From Idiomarina seosinensis (lineage in GTDB: Bacteria; Pseudomonadota; Gammaproteobacteria; Enterobacterales; Alteromonadaceae): a DNA stretch of 64,000 nt. Location: NCBI RefSeq assembly GCF_003987275.1, contig NZ_PIQF01000004.1, positions 62,001 to 126,000 on the forward strand. Direction: 5' to 3'. The notes under the pieces were generated by a model, which had not been told where the DNA came from, did not search any database, and saw only the letters and a program-made list of their open reading frames with translations. The translations under genes and the position numbers were made by a program. Position 1 is the first letter of the stretch; the number at the start of each line of letters is the position of its first letter. This document shows positions 54,819-62,930 of the stretch, in pieces.

Positions 54819-55682
54819 ATGATTCAAAGTATGACGGGTTATGCCCGCTACGAGCACAAAGCCGACTGGGGTACCGCGGTTTGGGAAATCCGTTCAGTCA
54901 ACCAACGGTATTTAGAAACTTATTTTCGTTTACCAGAAAATTTTCGGTCATTGGAAAACACCCTGCGCGAGCAATTTCGTAAGAAGTTACAGCGTGGAAA
55001 AGTTGAGTGCAAACTGCACCTACACATGGAAGACAGCAAGCAGTCCGCATTATCCATAAACGAAGACCTGGCAAAAAGCGTGATTGCCAGCGCCAAATGG
55101 GTCAGTCAGCACTCTGCCGCCGGCCAGTTAAACCCTATCGACGTATTAAAGTGGCCGGGCGTAGTGGCAGCGCAAGAGCAGGACATGGACGCCTTGCAGA
55201 AAGAACTGTTAAGCGCGTTAGATAAAGCCACTGCGGATTTTATAGATAATCGCACAAGCGAAGGTGCCGCCATTGATAAGATGTTACAAGAACGTCTTGA
55301 TGGTGTCAGTCAGCAGGTCGCCTTTGTGCGTGAGCGCATGCCAACCGTTATAGAGTGGCAACGTGAGCGCTTACTTACCCGGTTTGAAGAAGCCAAAGTC
55401 GAATTGGATCCGCAGCGTGTTGAGCAAGAAATGGTCATGCTGGCGCAAAAAGTTGATGTGGCCGAAGAGCTCGACCGGCTTGATGCGCACGTTGCCGAAG
55501 CCCGCAAGATATTGAAAAAAGGCGGAGCCTGCGGACGCCGGCTGGATTTTATGATGCAAGAGTTCAATCGTGAAGCCAACACCCTGGCGTCTAAATCGAT
55601 TAATTCCGAAATCACCGCCGCCGCAGTCGACCTGAAAGTCTTAATTGAGCAAATGCGTGAGCAGATCCAAAACATCGAGTAA
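54819..55682 (+). CDS. yicC: YicC-family endoribonuclease
   Basis: The 287-residue protein matches E. coli YicC in length (287) and sequence: MIQSMTGYARYE at the N-terminus, EIRSVNQRYLETYFRLPE, FRKKLQRGKVECKLHL, and the C-terminal GRRLDFMMQEFNREANTLASK. YicC has been shown to act as an endoribonuclease and to affect small-RNA decay. Location beside rph and in the opposite direction is conserved with E. coli. It is probably co-transcribed with smrA. Confidence 0.95.
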   Translation: MIQSMTGYARYEHKADWGTAVWEIRSVNQRYLETYFRLPENFRSLENTLREQFRKKLQRGKVECKLHLHMEDSKQSALSINEDLAKSVIASAKWVSQHSAAGQLNPIDVLKWPGVVAAQEQDMDALQKELLSALDKATADFIDNRTSEGAAIDKMLQERLDGVSQQVAFVRERMPTVIEWQRERLLTRFEEAKVELDPQRVEQEMVMLAQKVDVAEELDRLDAHVAEARKILKKGGACGRRLDFMMQEFNREANTLASKSINSEITAAAVDLKVLIEQMREQIQNIE

Positions 55683-55703
55683 CTCGTGTCCCTGACACGA
55701 GCC

Positions 55704-56468
55704 TTACAAGGCGTCAGGGTAATGCTGTTTTAGTAACTCATCGACCACGGCCAGGTTTTGCCCGAGTTTCTTTAGCGCCAACAAACGTGTTTTGTTGAAC
55801 TTGGCATCTTTGCGGACCAGGCGCATGATATAGGCTGAGCGTTTGCCGTTATGCACATCCTCTGACTTATGGAAAAAGGCGTTGCAGAAAAGCAGTGCAT
55901 CGCCAGCGTCGAGTGAAGGCGTCACCTTTGTTCGCTCCAGGTAATCATATTCTTGCTGGGTTATTTGAAACGGAGGATGTGCAGGCACTGATGAATCGAC
56001 GACCCGCACCAGGGAATGCAATTGGTTCGCTTCCCGAATGAGGGATAATCGCACGGCTCCTTCTTCCATGACAATAGATAGCTGTCCGGAGCCGGCCTCT
56101 TCTACCGGGGTTAACGGAATCCAAACCGTCAGCATATCTTCCGGGTGCTCCATAAAACCGATAGAGTCAAAGTCGGTGTGGAACGGAAAGCCCTGGTCAT
56201 CCGGCGTTTTCTCCAGGTAGAGATCGGACAGAATACGGTAATTGGGTAACAGCTTTTCTATGGTCTTGATGATGTTTAATTCTGGGTCTCGGAACACCAT
56301 TGGTCCATAGATAGCCTTTTGATAAATATCGGCATACCACGTCTGCCCATTGGGCATAACGTCTAGCTTGGCGGCCAATGTCTCACGTGTTTCTTTGCTT
56401 AGCACGTTGCGTAACACCTCACCATGATGCGGAGAAATGTTCTTTAGAAAATCGAAACGGTCGTGCAT
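55704..56468 (-). CDS. Phytanoyl-CoA dioxygenase-like Fe(II)/2-oxoglutarate enzyme
   Basis: The 254-residue protein has the facial-triad pattern of the PhyH superfamily: HTD at residues 97-99 (in FPFHTDFDS), a distal His at 200 (FFHKSEDV) and Arg 210 (NGKRSAYIM) for the 2-oxoglutarate carboxylate. The conserved VWIPLTPVEEAGSGQLSIV region lies between. Members hydroxylate very diverse substrates, so none is inferred. It stands alone between yicC and the exchanger gene. Confidence 0.8.
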   Translation of the reverse strand: MHDRFDFLKNISPHHGEVLRNVLSKETRETLAAKLDVMPNGQTWYADIYQKAIYGPMVFRDPELNIIKTIEKLLPNYRILSDLYLEKTPDDQGFPFHTDFDSIGFMEHPEDMLTVWIPLTPVEEAGSGQLSIVMEEGAVRLSLIREANQLHSLVRVVDSSVPAHPPFQITQQEYDYLERTKVTPSLDAGDALLFCNAFFHKSEDVHNGKRSAYIMRLVRKDAKFNKTRLLALKKLGQNLAVVDELLKQHYPDAL

Positions 56469-56516
56469 ATGAACTCCTTACTGGATGAGTGCGGAATTAA
56501 GCCAGCAATTAAACGT

Positions 56517-57545
56517 TTAGCTGAGCAACAACCAGGCGCCGCCAAGATAAAGCACGGTAATCAGTACGCTCTCCAGACCAATACGGCCAGGACCTTCACG
56601 TTCTCGGCGAATCAGCCCGATCATTAGAACAGCCGACATCAGCAGCGTCAAAGAAACCCAGAAAAGCGTGCCGTTGGTCATGGTGTGATAGATCGAACCG
56701 TCGCGGTAGGCAATATCCGAGGCTGCGGTAAATAAAGTATCAAATGCATTGCCACCGATAATGCCGCCAACTGCCAGGGTTAAGGCGCCACGGCGAACGG
56801 CCGCAACAGAGGTAACCAGCTCTGGAATGGACGTGCTAATGGCGGTTAGCATGACGCCAACGATAGTTTGCGTGAGCCCGGTGTTTGCGGCAATGGTTGT
56901 TGCAGCCGGCTCTAACATATACCCCGCAACACCAAGCACGAAAAACAGTACCAGAAATTCACTGGTAAGCTTCACCATCGATGGCATGCGGCTTATATCG
57001 TCCGGTTCATCTTGGCGTGTTTCCCGAGTTTTAGTCGGTGCCCACATGGGGGCGTGATGTGCTCCATGTACAAGATGAATGCCGTAAATATAGACAATAA
57101 AAAGCATGGGTGTCGCTGGATGCACGCCCCAGACCGTCACATTTGGCAAGAGCGGAGTCATGAGAATGACGGCAAGTAGCATGATAAGCAGAGCATTCTG
57201 CATCATATTCGGGACAGACGCTGCTGCATGCTCAAGGTTAGCCCGACGGTAGACCATATCCGCCACTGCCAGGAAAAAGGTTTGTACCGCGATGCCACCC
57301 AGGGCATTACTCATGGCCAGTTCGGCATTGCCGTTCCATGCTGCGGTAACAGACAGTACTGAGCCACCAATGGATGTGGTACCACCAAGTAACACTGCGC
57401 CTGCAGCCGCTTCTCCAATACCGGTGCGGTCGGCAAGCTGATCTACAATGCGGGTAATGCGGGTACCGGCAATAGCAATGACCAACGCACAAAGCGTAAA
57501 TGCCGCCAGCCCCTCAAATAACGTCCAGCTATCGGGGTTTAACAA
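56517..57545 (-). CDS. Sodium/calcium exchanger-family (CaCA) membrane protein
   Basis: The protein has about ten membrane helices and two inverted alpha-repeat regions typical of CaCA exchangers: ADRTGIGEAAAGAVLLGGTTSI with NALGGIAVQ early, and TAISTSIPELVTSVAA with IIGGNAFDT late. A TTG start at 57545 fits best because AGGAGG (57555-57550) lies four bases upstream, giving 342 residues; a TTG at 57563 precedes it in frame. The ion pair is not known. A cytoplasmic loop with charged residues joins the two halves. Confidence 0.8.
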   Translation of the reverse strand: MLNPDSWTLFEGLAAFTLCALVIAIAGTRITRIVDQLADRTGIGEAAAGAVLLGGTTSIGGSVLSVTAAWNGNAELAMSNALGGIAVQTFFLAVADMVYRRANLEHAAASVPNMMQNALLIMLLAVILMTPLLPNVTVWGVHPATPMLFIVYIYGIHLVHGAHHAPMWAPTKTRETRQDEPDDISRMPSMVKLTSEFLVLFFVLGVAGYMLEPAATTIAANTGLTQTIVGVMLTAISTSIPELVTSVAAVRRGALTLAVGGIIGGNAFDTLFTAASDIAYRDGSIYHTMTNGTLFWVSLTLLMSAVLMIGLIRREREGPGRIGLESVLITVLYLGGAWLLLS

Positions 57546-57670
57546 ACACCCTCCTAACAGCAACCAATAAAACGAGTATAGCTAGCTGAGTAGGCGGGTC
57601 AAACGCCAGTCAGGGCAACATCGCTGTTATTAGGTTATCCTATGGCTAGAAAGTGATTAAAGGTGTATGT

Positions 57671-57967
57671 ATGCGAAAAACGGACAAAAAGTTAGAACGT
57701 GAGATCATTCGTGAACTCACTCAGTTGTGTGAAGCAGCAAAATTCGATCACGAAGGCTTTATCTGGTTAACTCATGAGGTCGACTATCGGCAGTTTCCAC
57801 AAAGTTTAAAGGTGACGCTTGTATTCAACGAGGGTGTCAGCAAAGATATGTTACTGACTGAGTTTCAAGCATTAATTCCAAAAGTGCAGTCATCATTGGA
57901 ACCCATAATAGGTGAGCCCTTAGCGGCTGCGCAAATTGAAGCCTGTCGGGAACATACACTGCAGTAA
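57671..57967 (+). CDS. Small conserved protein of unknown function
   Basis: The 98-residue protein starts at ATG 57671, five bases after GGTG. It begins MRKTDKKLEREI and has GFIWLTHEVDYRQFPQSLKVT around residues 28-48 (GFIWLTHEVDY, then FPQSLKV). This pattern occurs in small proteins of many marine gammaproteobacteria that are sometimes auto-labelled as Fis-type regulators; I see no helix-turn-helix to support that label. It is soluble and mixed alpha/beta. A secreted NTF2-like gene follows 17 bases later. Confidence 0.65.
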   Translation: MRKTDKKLEREIIRELTQLCEAAKFDHEGFIWLTHEVDYRQFPQSLKVTLVFNEGVSKDMLLTEFQALIPKVQSSLEPIIGEPLAAAQIEACREHTLQ

Positions 57968-57984
57968 CTGGAAAAGGGGTCACC

Positions 57985-58404
57985 ATGCGTCATTTAGCTT
58001 ACTGTTTCTTGTTCTTTTGCTGTGTCTCGTCGGCCCCCAGCCTGGCGGCTTCGAAGCGCTCTGAACAAGTTAAGGACTTCGTGGCCGCGTATAATGCGCA
58101 CGATGCGGAGCTAATGTCACAATACGTGACCGACGATATTCAATGGCTGTCTGTTAATGGTGATAAAATAGCGGTTGAAACCAGCGGGAAAACTGAGCTG
58201 ATTAAAGTGATGAGCGGATACTTTGAATCTTGCGCGTCGTGTCAAAGTGAACTAACCGATATAACCGTATTGAGAAATCGTGTCAGCACAATAGAAGAGG
58301 CAAGCTGGCGGCAGAACGGAGAGCTGAGGTCGCAGAAAAGTCTGGCGGTTTATGAATTTAATAATAGTCTCATCCGCCGGGTTTATTACTTTCCTGCGGG
58401 ATAA
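57985..58404 (+). CDS. Secreted NTF2/SnoaL-like protein
   Basis: The 139-residue protein has a signal peptide (residues 1-21, cleaved near SLAAS). A cone-shaped NTF2-like fold follows: VKDFVAAYNAHDAELMSQYVTDDIQWLSVNG is the standard first helix and strand set, of which VAAYNAHDAELMSQYV is most typical. The pair of cysteines in SCASCQSE may form a disulfide in the periplasm. No catalytic residues can be assigned. It sits downstream of the small unknown gene and ends in a perfect palindrome. Confidence 0.75.
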   Translation: MRHLAYCFLFFCCVSSAPSLAASKRSEQVKDFVAAYNAHDAELMSQYVTDDIQWLSVNGDKIAVETSGKTELIKVMSGYFESCASCQSELTDITVLRNRVSTIEEASWRQNGELRSQKSLAVYEFNNSLIRRVYYFPAG

Positions 58405-58414
58405 GTTATCCCGC
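58396..58414 (+). repeat. Perfect palindrome at the end of the NTF2-like gene
   Basis: GCGGGATAA and TTATCCCGC flank a single G, spanning the stop codon. As RNA it would form GCGGGA/TCCCGC with a seven-base loop. No T-run follows, so an intrinsic terminator is not certain; it may be a transcript-end stabiliser. Confidence 0.5.
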
Positions 58415-58475
58415 TAAGATGCTCGAGTTATTCCAGACGTTGGGCGTAGCTATCACCCTTGCCGTCGTCTCTTCA

Positions 58476-58504
58476 TTGACATCCCGTGCTGCACACGCTA
58501 TCAA
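58476..58504 (+). promoter_or_regulatory. Sigma-70 promoter of the DUF885 gene
   Basis: TTGACA (58476-58481) is a consensus -35, and TATCAA (58499-58504) follows after 17 bases, 27 bases before the ATG at 58531. Confidence 0.7.
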
Positions 58505-58530
58505 GTTGATGAAACAACAGGAGATAACAC

Positions 58531-60399
58531 ATGTTTGAATATAAAAAAATTGCACTGGCGGTTTCGCTAGTGTTAATGACAACCGCTTGCTCTGATGCTT
58601 CCAAAGAAGAAGCGACTACTGCCAAGGCTGAGTCGCAAACGGCGACCACTGAAAATGTGACCCAGAATGCGGAACAAACAGAGTCTGAGAAAGCGAATAA
58701 GCTGTTCGAAGAGATTTTCATGGAAAATGTCATGCGCAGCCCAATGTATCAGTCTTATCTTGGTATTAAGGAAGATCAGGATCAATGGGACGATATTTCT
58801 GAAGAGAGCGCCAAAGAAGAACTGGCGTTACAGAAAGAGCATCTTGAACAAGTAAAGGCCATTGACGAATCAAAGCTGGATGGGCAGACCAAAATAAGCT
58901 GGATGCTGATGAAGCAGAATTTGGAAAATGAAATTGCGGACTTTAAATGGCGTCATCATAACTACCCGGTGAATCAAATGTTCGGTTTGCACTCGTCGGT
59001 TGCGTCACTGCTTATCAATCAGCACGGTATTAGTGAAGTAGATGATGCAGAAGATTACATTGCGCGTCTTAATAACCTGCCAGGATTATTTGAACAGTTA
59101 GCAGAAAACCTCGAATTGCGTGCGGAGAAAGGCATTATTGCGCCAAAATTTGTCTATCCGTATGTGATTAGCGACAGCAAAAATATCATTACCGGAGCGC
59201 CGTTTGATGATGGTGAACCGAGCGCGCTGTGGGAAGACTTCTCGAAGAAGCTGGAAGGATTAGAAATTGATGAAAGCCAGCATGATGAGTTAATGGCGTC
59301 TGCCAGACAGGCAATGTTGGAATCGGTAAAGCCAGCCTATGAAAATTTAATTACTGCGGTAGAGGGTATTGCTGAGCAAGCCACGACCAAAGATGGCGCC
59401 TGGAAATTCCCAAGCGGTGAAGAATTTTACAATAACGCGTTAAAGCGTACTACCACGACTGACTTAACCGCCGAAGAAATCCATCAAATTGGTTTAAGTG
59501 AAGTTGAACGTATCCATGAACAAATGCGCGGTATTATGGAAGAAGTTGGCTACGAAGGAACACTGCAAGAATTCTTCGTCTACATGCGCAAAAATGATGA
59601 CTTTATTTATCCAAATACCGAAGAGGGGCGCAAACGTTATCTGGATGAGGCAACAGCGTACATCGACAATATGCGCGGACGTCTGGATGAACTGTTTATC
59701 AATAAGCCAAAAGCCGACTTAATTGTGAAAGCGGTTGAGCCTTTCCGCGAGAAGTCTGCCGGAAAAGCATTCTACCAGCAGCCTTCGATGGATGGTTCTC
59801 GTCCCGGAACCTACTACGCCAACCTTTATGATATGGCTTCAATGCCAACCTATCAGATGGAGGCCCTGGCCTACCATGAAGGAATTCCCGGACACCACAT
59901 GCAAATTGCGATTCAGCAAGAGCTGGAGGGAATTCCTAAATTCCGTCGCTTCGGACGTTATACCGCCTACAGCGAAGGTTGGGGGCTTTATACCGAGAAG
60001 CTGCCAAAAGAGATTGGCCTTTACCAAGACCCATATTCTGACTTCGGTCGTTTAGCAATGGAGCTTTGGCGAGCTGTGCGTTTAGTGGTTGACACCGGTA
60101 TCCACGATAAAAAATGGACGCGTGAAGAAGGTATTGATTTTTACGTAAACAATACGCCTAACGCGAAAGCTGACGCAGTGAAAATGGTTGAACGCCATAT
60201 TGTTATGCCAAGCCAGGCAACAGCTTACAAAATTGGTATGAATAAGATTTTAGAGCTGCGTGAAAAGGCAAAATCAGAGCTTGGTGAAAAATTCGATATT
60301 CGTGAATTCCACGATGTGGTGTTAGGCAGTGGCCCGGTACCGCTGAATATTCTCGAGCAGTTTATTAACGATTATATTAATGAAAAGAAAGCTTCGTAG
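58531..60399 (+). CDS. DUF885 lipoprotein, putative metallopeptidase
   Basis: The 622-residue protein carries a lipoprotein signal (MFEYKKIALAVSL, Cys in LMTTACSD at about residue 20), an acidic and threonine-rich linker, and a long helical DUF885 domain. The HEGIPGHHMQ motif (His 449) resembles a zinc-peptidase helix, with YSEGWGLYTEKLPKE downstream, a pattern common to the family. Members are thought to be zinc carboxypeptidases or oligopeptidases, mostly uncharacterised. It should be tethered to the envelope and could supply amino acids. A strong promoter precedes it. Confidence 0.88.
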   Translation: MFEYKKIALAVSLVLMTTACSDASKEEATTAKAESQTATTENVTQNAEQTESEKANKLFEEIFMENVMRSPMYQSYLGIKEDQDQWDDISEESAKEELALQKEHLEQVKAIDESKLDGQTKISWMLMKQNLENEIADFKWRHHNYPVNQMFGLHSSVASLLINQHGISEVDDAEDYIARLNNLPGLFEQLAENLELRAEKGIIAPKFVYPYVISDSKNIITGAPFDDGEPSALWEDFSKKLEGLEIDESQHDELMASARQAMLESVKPAYENLITAVEGIAEQATTKDGAWKFPSGEEFYNNALKRTTTTDLTAEEIHQIGLSEVERIHEQMRGIMEEVGYEGTLQEFFVYMRKNDDFIYPNTEEGRKRYLDEATAYIDNMRGRLDELFINKPKADLIVKAVEPFREKSAGKAFYQQPSMDGSRPGTYYANLYDMASMPTYQMEALAYHEGIPGHHMQIAIQQELEGIPKFRRFGRYTAYSEGWGLYTEKLPKEIGLYQDPYSDFGRLAMELWRAVRLVVDTGIHDKKWTREEGIDFYVNNTPNAKADAVKMVERHIVMPSQATAYKIGMNKILELREKAKSELGEKFDIREFHDVVLGSGPVPLNILEQFINDYINEKKAS

Positions 60400-60421
60400 C
60401 CTTATTACGAGAATGAAACGC

Positions 60422-60447
60422 TACCCGCCAACGCCTGTTGGCGGGTA
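60422..60447 (+). other. Stable hairpin before the UbiA-family gene
   Basis: An 11-bp perfect stem (arms TACCCGCCAAC and GTTGGCGGGTA) with loop GCCT lies 22 bases after the DUF885 stop and five bases before the next ATG. No T-run follows. The 3' arm holds the only G-rich stretch before the start, so the hairpin could cover the ribosome binding site or act as a rho-assisted end. Confidence 0.55.
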
Positions 60448-60452
60448 ATGAT

Positions 60453-61364
60453 ATGCCGCCCATTATCGGGGTCTTTAGACCCAAATTCTTAACTCTTCCA
60501 CTTGTCTGTATATTTGCTGGTTATGCGGTCAGCTTGGGGCACTTTACTCAAGCCTCTTGGTTAGATCTGATGCTGGTTATTATTCTTGGCCTCACTGCTC
60601 ATATTAGCGTTAATGCCTTCAACGAATACTTTGATTTTAAATCGGGTCTTGATTTTACGACTAAGCGGACGCCGTTTAGTGGTGGCAGCGGGACTTTAGT
60701 TAATGCACCACACTTAGCCAACACGGCCAAAACGCTCGCGGTCGCTGCGTTAGTAGTGACTAGTGTTAGCGGGCTGTTGCTTGTATGGAGACACGGTTGG
60801 CAGTTGCTTACTTTAGGCTTGATCGGGGTTGCTGTTATTTATACTTACACTCAATATCTGAACCGCTCTCCGTGGCTTTGTCTTATTGCGCCCGGTATCG
60901 GCTTTGGACTATGCATGACGCTGGGCGCCGCTTGGGTGTTGAGTGGGCACTTGCATCCTGGTGCCTGGATAATGGCTACTTTAATGACATTGCTTGTTGT
61001 TAATCTATTACTCCTAAACCAGTTTCCGGATGTTAATGCTGATCGAGCAATTGGGCGCCGGCATTTTCCGATTGTATTCGGCCTTCGGACCAGTGCCAGG
61101 CTCTTTGCCCTACTTCATACCATCGCCTTTTTGCTGGTTCCTGTTGCGGTAGCAGGCGGTTACTTGTCCGTGGGTGCTTTGCTAGGTTTATTCGCGGTTT
61201 TTCTATTAGGGCCGCTGCTGTGTGGTGTTTTGAAACGACCAGAGGCGGTTGCTCATAATACGGCCTTGCTAGGACTTAATGTTGCATTCATCCATTTATT
61301 GCCATTACTAACTGGATTGGGAGTTCTGTTTTTTCGGGACGCTAGCTACGTGATAATGTCTTAA
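60453..61364 (+). CDS. UbiA-family prenyltransferase
   Basis: The 303-residue protein has eight to nine membrane helices and both aspartate-rich motifs of the UbiA superfamily: [14 protein letters not shown] (about residues 54-67) and [15 protein letters not shown]. These bind the magnesium-diphosphate of an isoprenoid donor. The acceptor is unclear: it could be dihydroxynaphthoate (MenA-like) or another aromatic. The gene lies far from hslVU, where menA is found in E. coli. I use ATG 60453; an in-frame TTG at 60438 lies inside a hairpin. Its 3' end overlaps ppiC by 23 bases. Confidence 0.82.
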   Translation: MPPIIGVFRPKFLTLPLVCIFAGYAVSLGHFTQASWLDLMLVIILGLTAHISVNAFNEYFDFKSGLDFTTKRTPFSGGSGTLVNAPHLANTAKTLAVAALVVTSVSGLLLVWRHGWQLLTLGLIGVAVIYTYTQYLNRSPWLCLIAPGIGFGLCMTLGAAWVLSGHLHPGAWIMATLMTLLVVNLLLLNQFPDVNADRAIGRRHFPIVFGLRTSARLFALLHTIAFLLVPVAVAGGYLSVGALLGLFAVFLLGPLLCGVLKRPEAVAHNTALLGLNVAFIHLLPLLTGLGVLFFRDASYVIMS

Positions 61365-61620
61365 TCAAATGCCAGCCGAAGGCTGTTTTTACGGGGCCGT
61401 GGACTTCTAATGTTGGTTTACCGAATACCACTTTATCGAAGGCTGGCACCATTTCTCCTCTGCGGAATTCACCTAGGTCGCCACCTTTTTTAGCCGAGGG
61501 ACAGGTAGAGTGTTTCCGCGCCAGGTCGGCAAATTTCGCGCCGCCAGCCAGCTGCTTTTTTAATGCTTCGGCTTCCTCTTTGGATTTAACCAGAATGTGT
61601 AAAGCGTGTGCTTTTGCCAT
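61342..61620 (-). CDS. ppiC: Parvulin-type peptidyl-prolyl isomerase PpiC
   Basis: The 92-residue cytoplasmic protein is a single parvulin domain, the size of E. coli PpiC (93). [17 protein letters not shown] starts the domain, [15 protein letters not shown] and [12 protein letters not shown] follow, and [14 protein letters not shown] ends it. It catalyses cis-trans isomerisation of X-Pro bonds. It follows the ICMT-like gene by 14 bases and converges on the UbiA-family gene. Confidence 0.95.
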   Translation of the reverse strand: MAKAHALHILVKSKEEAEALKKQLAGGAKFADLARKHSTCPSAKKGGDLGEFRRGEMVPAFDKVVFGKPTLEVHGPVKTAFGWHLIKTLSRS

Positions 61621-61634
61621 TTAGCCTCCTTTGT

Positions 61635-62240
61635 TCATAGCCAACGGTTCACCTGTTGTTGATAACGTTGGTAATCTTCCCCGTAAAGCGCTGCTAGCGC
61701 AACCTCTTCTTTTCCAGCTTGTAGGCGGATCATAACTACACCAGTGATCAAACAAAGTAATGTGAAGACGCTTGGCAGCGTCAGAAATAGCCCAAGCTGA
61801 CCCAGCATAATGGCTAAAAACATTGGGTTGCGCGATCGTGCAAACGGGCCTTTGGTGAGCAATGGCCGTTGATTATCGCTATCAATTCCAGAGCGCCAGT
61901 CTTGCCGCATGTAGGCGTGCGTATAACTAACGAAACCAAGCGATAAAAGTAGTGTAACCATACCCAAACTAAGAAGGATCGGGTGATACAGTAGGTCAAT
62001 AACGCCTAACCAGGGATCAATAGGAAAGCCGATGCGAGCGACACAGACAATCAGAATAAGCGCTCGAAAAAAGTTAAATGTTTGTCGGACCCACCATGTC
62101 GCACTGCCTTTTTTACCATAGCTGATGTGGCTATAATCCGTGCGTTTAACCAGGCCCATGGCGGTGCTGGAATAATGCACCGCAATAAAGACAAAGTAGA
62201 ACGCTAAAAAGTGACGACTAAGTAGCTCGATATCTAGCAA
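61635..62240 (-). CDS. ICMT/PEMT-like integral membrane protein
   Basis: The 201-residue protein has about five membrane helices. It ends with the isoprenylcysteine/phospholipid methyltransferase-family pattern GPFARSRNPMFLAIMLGQLG, a later glutamate pair (GKEEVALAALYG) and YGEDYQRYQQQVNRWL. Bacterial members methylate lipids or unknown substrates with SAM. The N-terminal YSSTAMGLVKRTDYSHI region is unusual and not recognised. It lies between upp and ppiC with short gaps, so the three may be co-transcribed. Confidence 0.78.
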   Translation of the reverse strand: MLDIELLSRHFLAFYFVFIAVHYSSTAMGLVKRTDYSHISYGKKGSATWWVRQTFNFFRALILIVCVARIGFPIDPWLGVIDLLYHPILLSLGMVTLLLSLGFVSYTHAYMRQDWRSGIDSDNQRPLLTKGPFARSRNPMFLAIMLGQLGLFLTLPSVFTLLCLITGVVMIRLQAGKEEVALAALYGEDYQRYQQQVNRWL

Positions 62241-62251
62241 ATAAAACTCCT

Positions 62252-62881
62252 TTACCGTGTACCAAATATTTTATCGCCGGCATCACCCAGACCAGGCACG
62301 ATATAACCTTGCTCATTTAGATGGCTGTCTAATGACGCGGTATAAATACGAACATCCGGGTGCTTTTCTAAAACCGCTTCTACTCCTTCCGGAGCAGACA
62401 CCAACACTAAAACTCGGATGTCTTTACAGCCCTTTTCTTTGAGCATATCAAGTGTGGCGATCATGCTGCCACCAGTGGCCAACATAGGATCGATAACAAC
62501 CGCAATGCGTTTATCGATATCGCCGACAAATTTGTCAAAATAACTGACTGGCTCTAGTGTTTCCTCGTTACGATATAAGCCAACCACACTCACTTTGGCG
62601 CTGGGGATCAGGTCCAGCACACCGTCAAGCATGCCAATGCCAGCCCGTAATATAGGAATAACGGTGACTTTTTTACCTTTCAGGCGCTGGGCCTGGATTG
62701 ACTCACCGTTCCAACTTTCTATCGAGTAACTCTCTAACACAAAGTCGTTGGTCGCTTCGTAAGTGAGTAAAGTGCCTAATTCGTTGGCAAGTTCCCGAAA
62801 GCTTTTGGTCGATATGCCGGATTTTCTCATTAACCCCAGTTTATGTTGTACAAGGGGGTGTTTGATAACTTGTAATCCCAT
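62252..62881 (-). CDS. upp: Uracil phosphoribosyltransferase
   Basis: Upp salvages uracil to UMP with PRPP. The 209-residue protein matches E. coli (208). Key motifs are [14 protein letters not shown] at the N-terminus, [12 protein letters not shown], the PRPP-binding [17 protein letters not shown], and the C-terminal [16 protein letters not shown] uracil-binding loop. No uraA permease gene is adjacent. It starts 50 bases after the transporter stop on the same strand. Confidence 0.97.
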   Translation of the reverse strand: MGLQVIKHPLVQHKLGLMRKSGISTKSFRELANELGTLLTYEATNDFVLESYSIESWNGESIQAQRLKGKKVTVIPILRAGIGMLDGVLDLIPSAKVSVVGLYRNEETLEPVSYFDKFVGDIDKRIAVVIDPMLATGGSMIATLDMLKEKGCKDIRVLVLVSAPEGVEAVLEKHPDVRIYTASLDSHLNEQGYIVPGLGDAGDKIFGTR

Positions 62882-62930
62882 ACTGCTCGCTCAAAATTAA
62901 TCGAATAACTTTAATATTATCAAAAGATAG

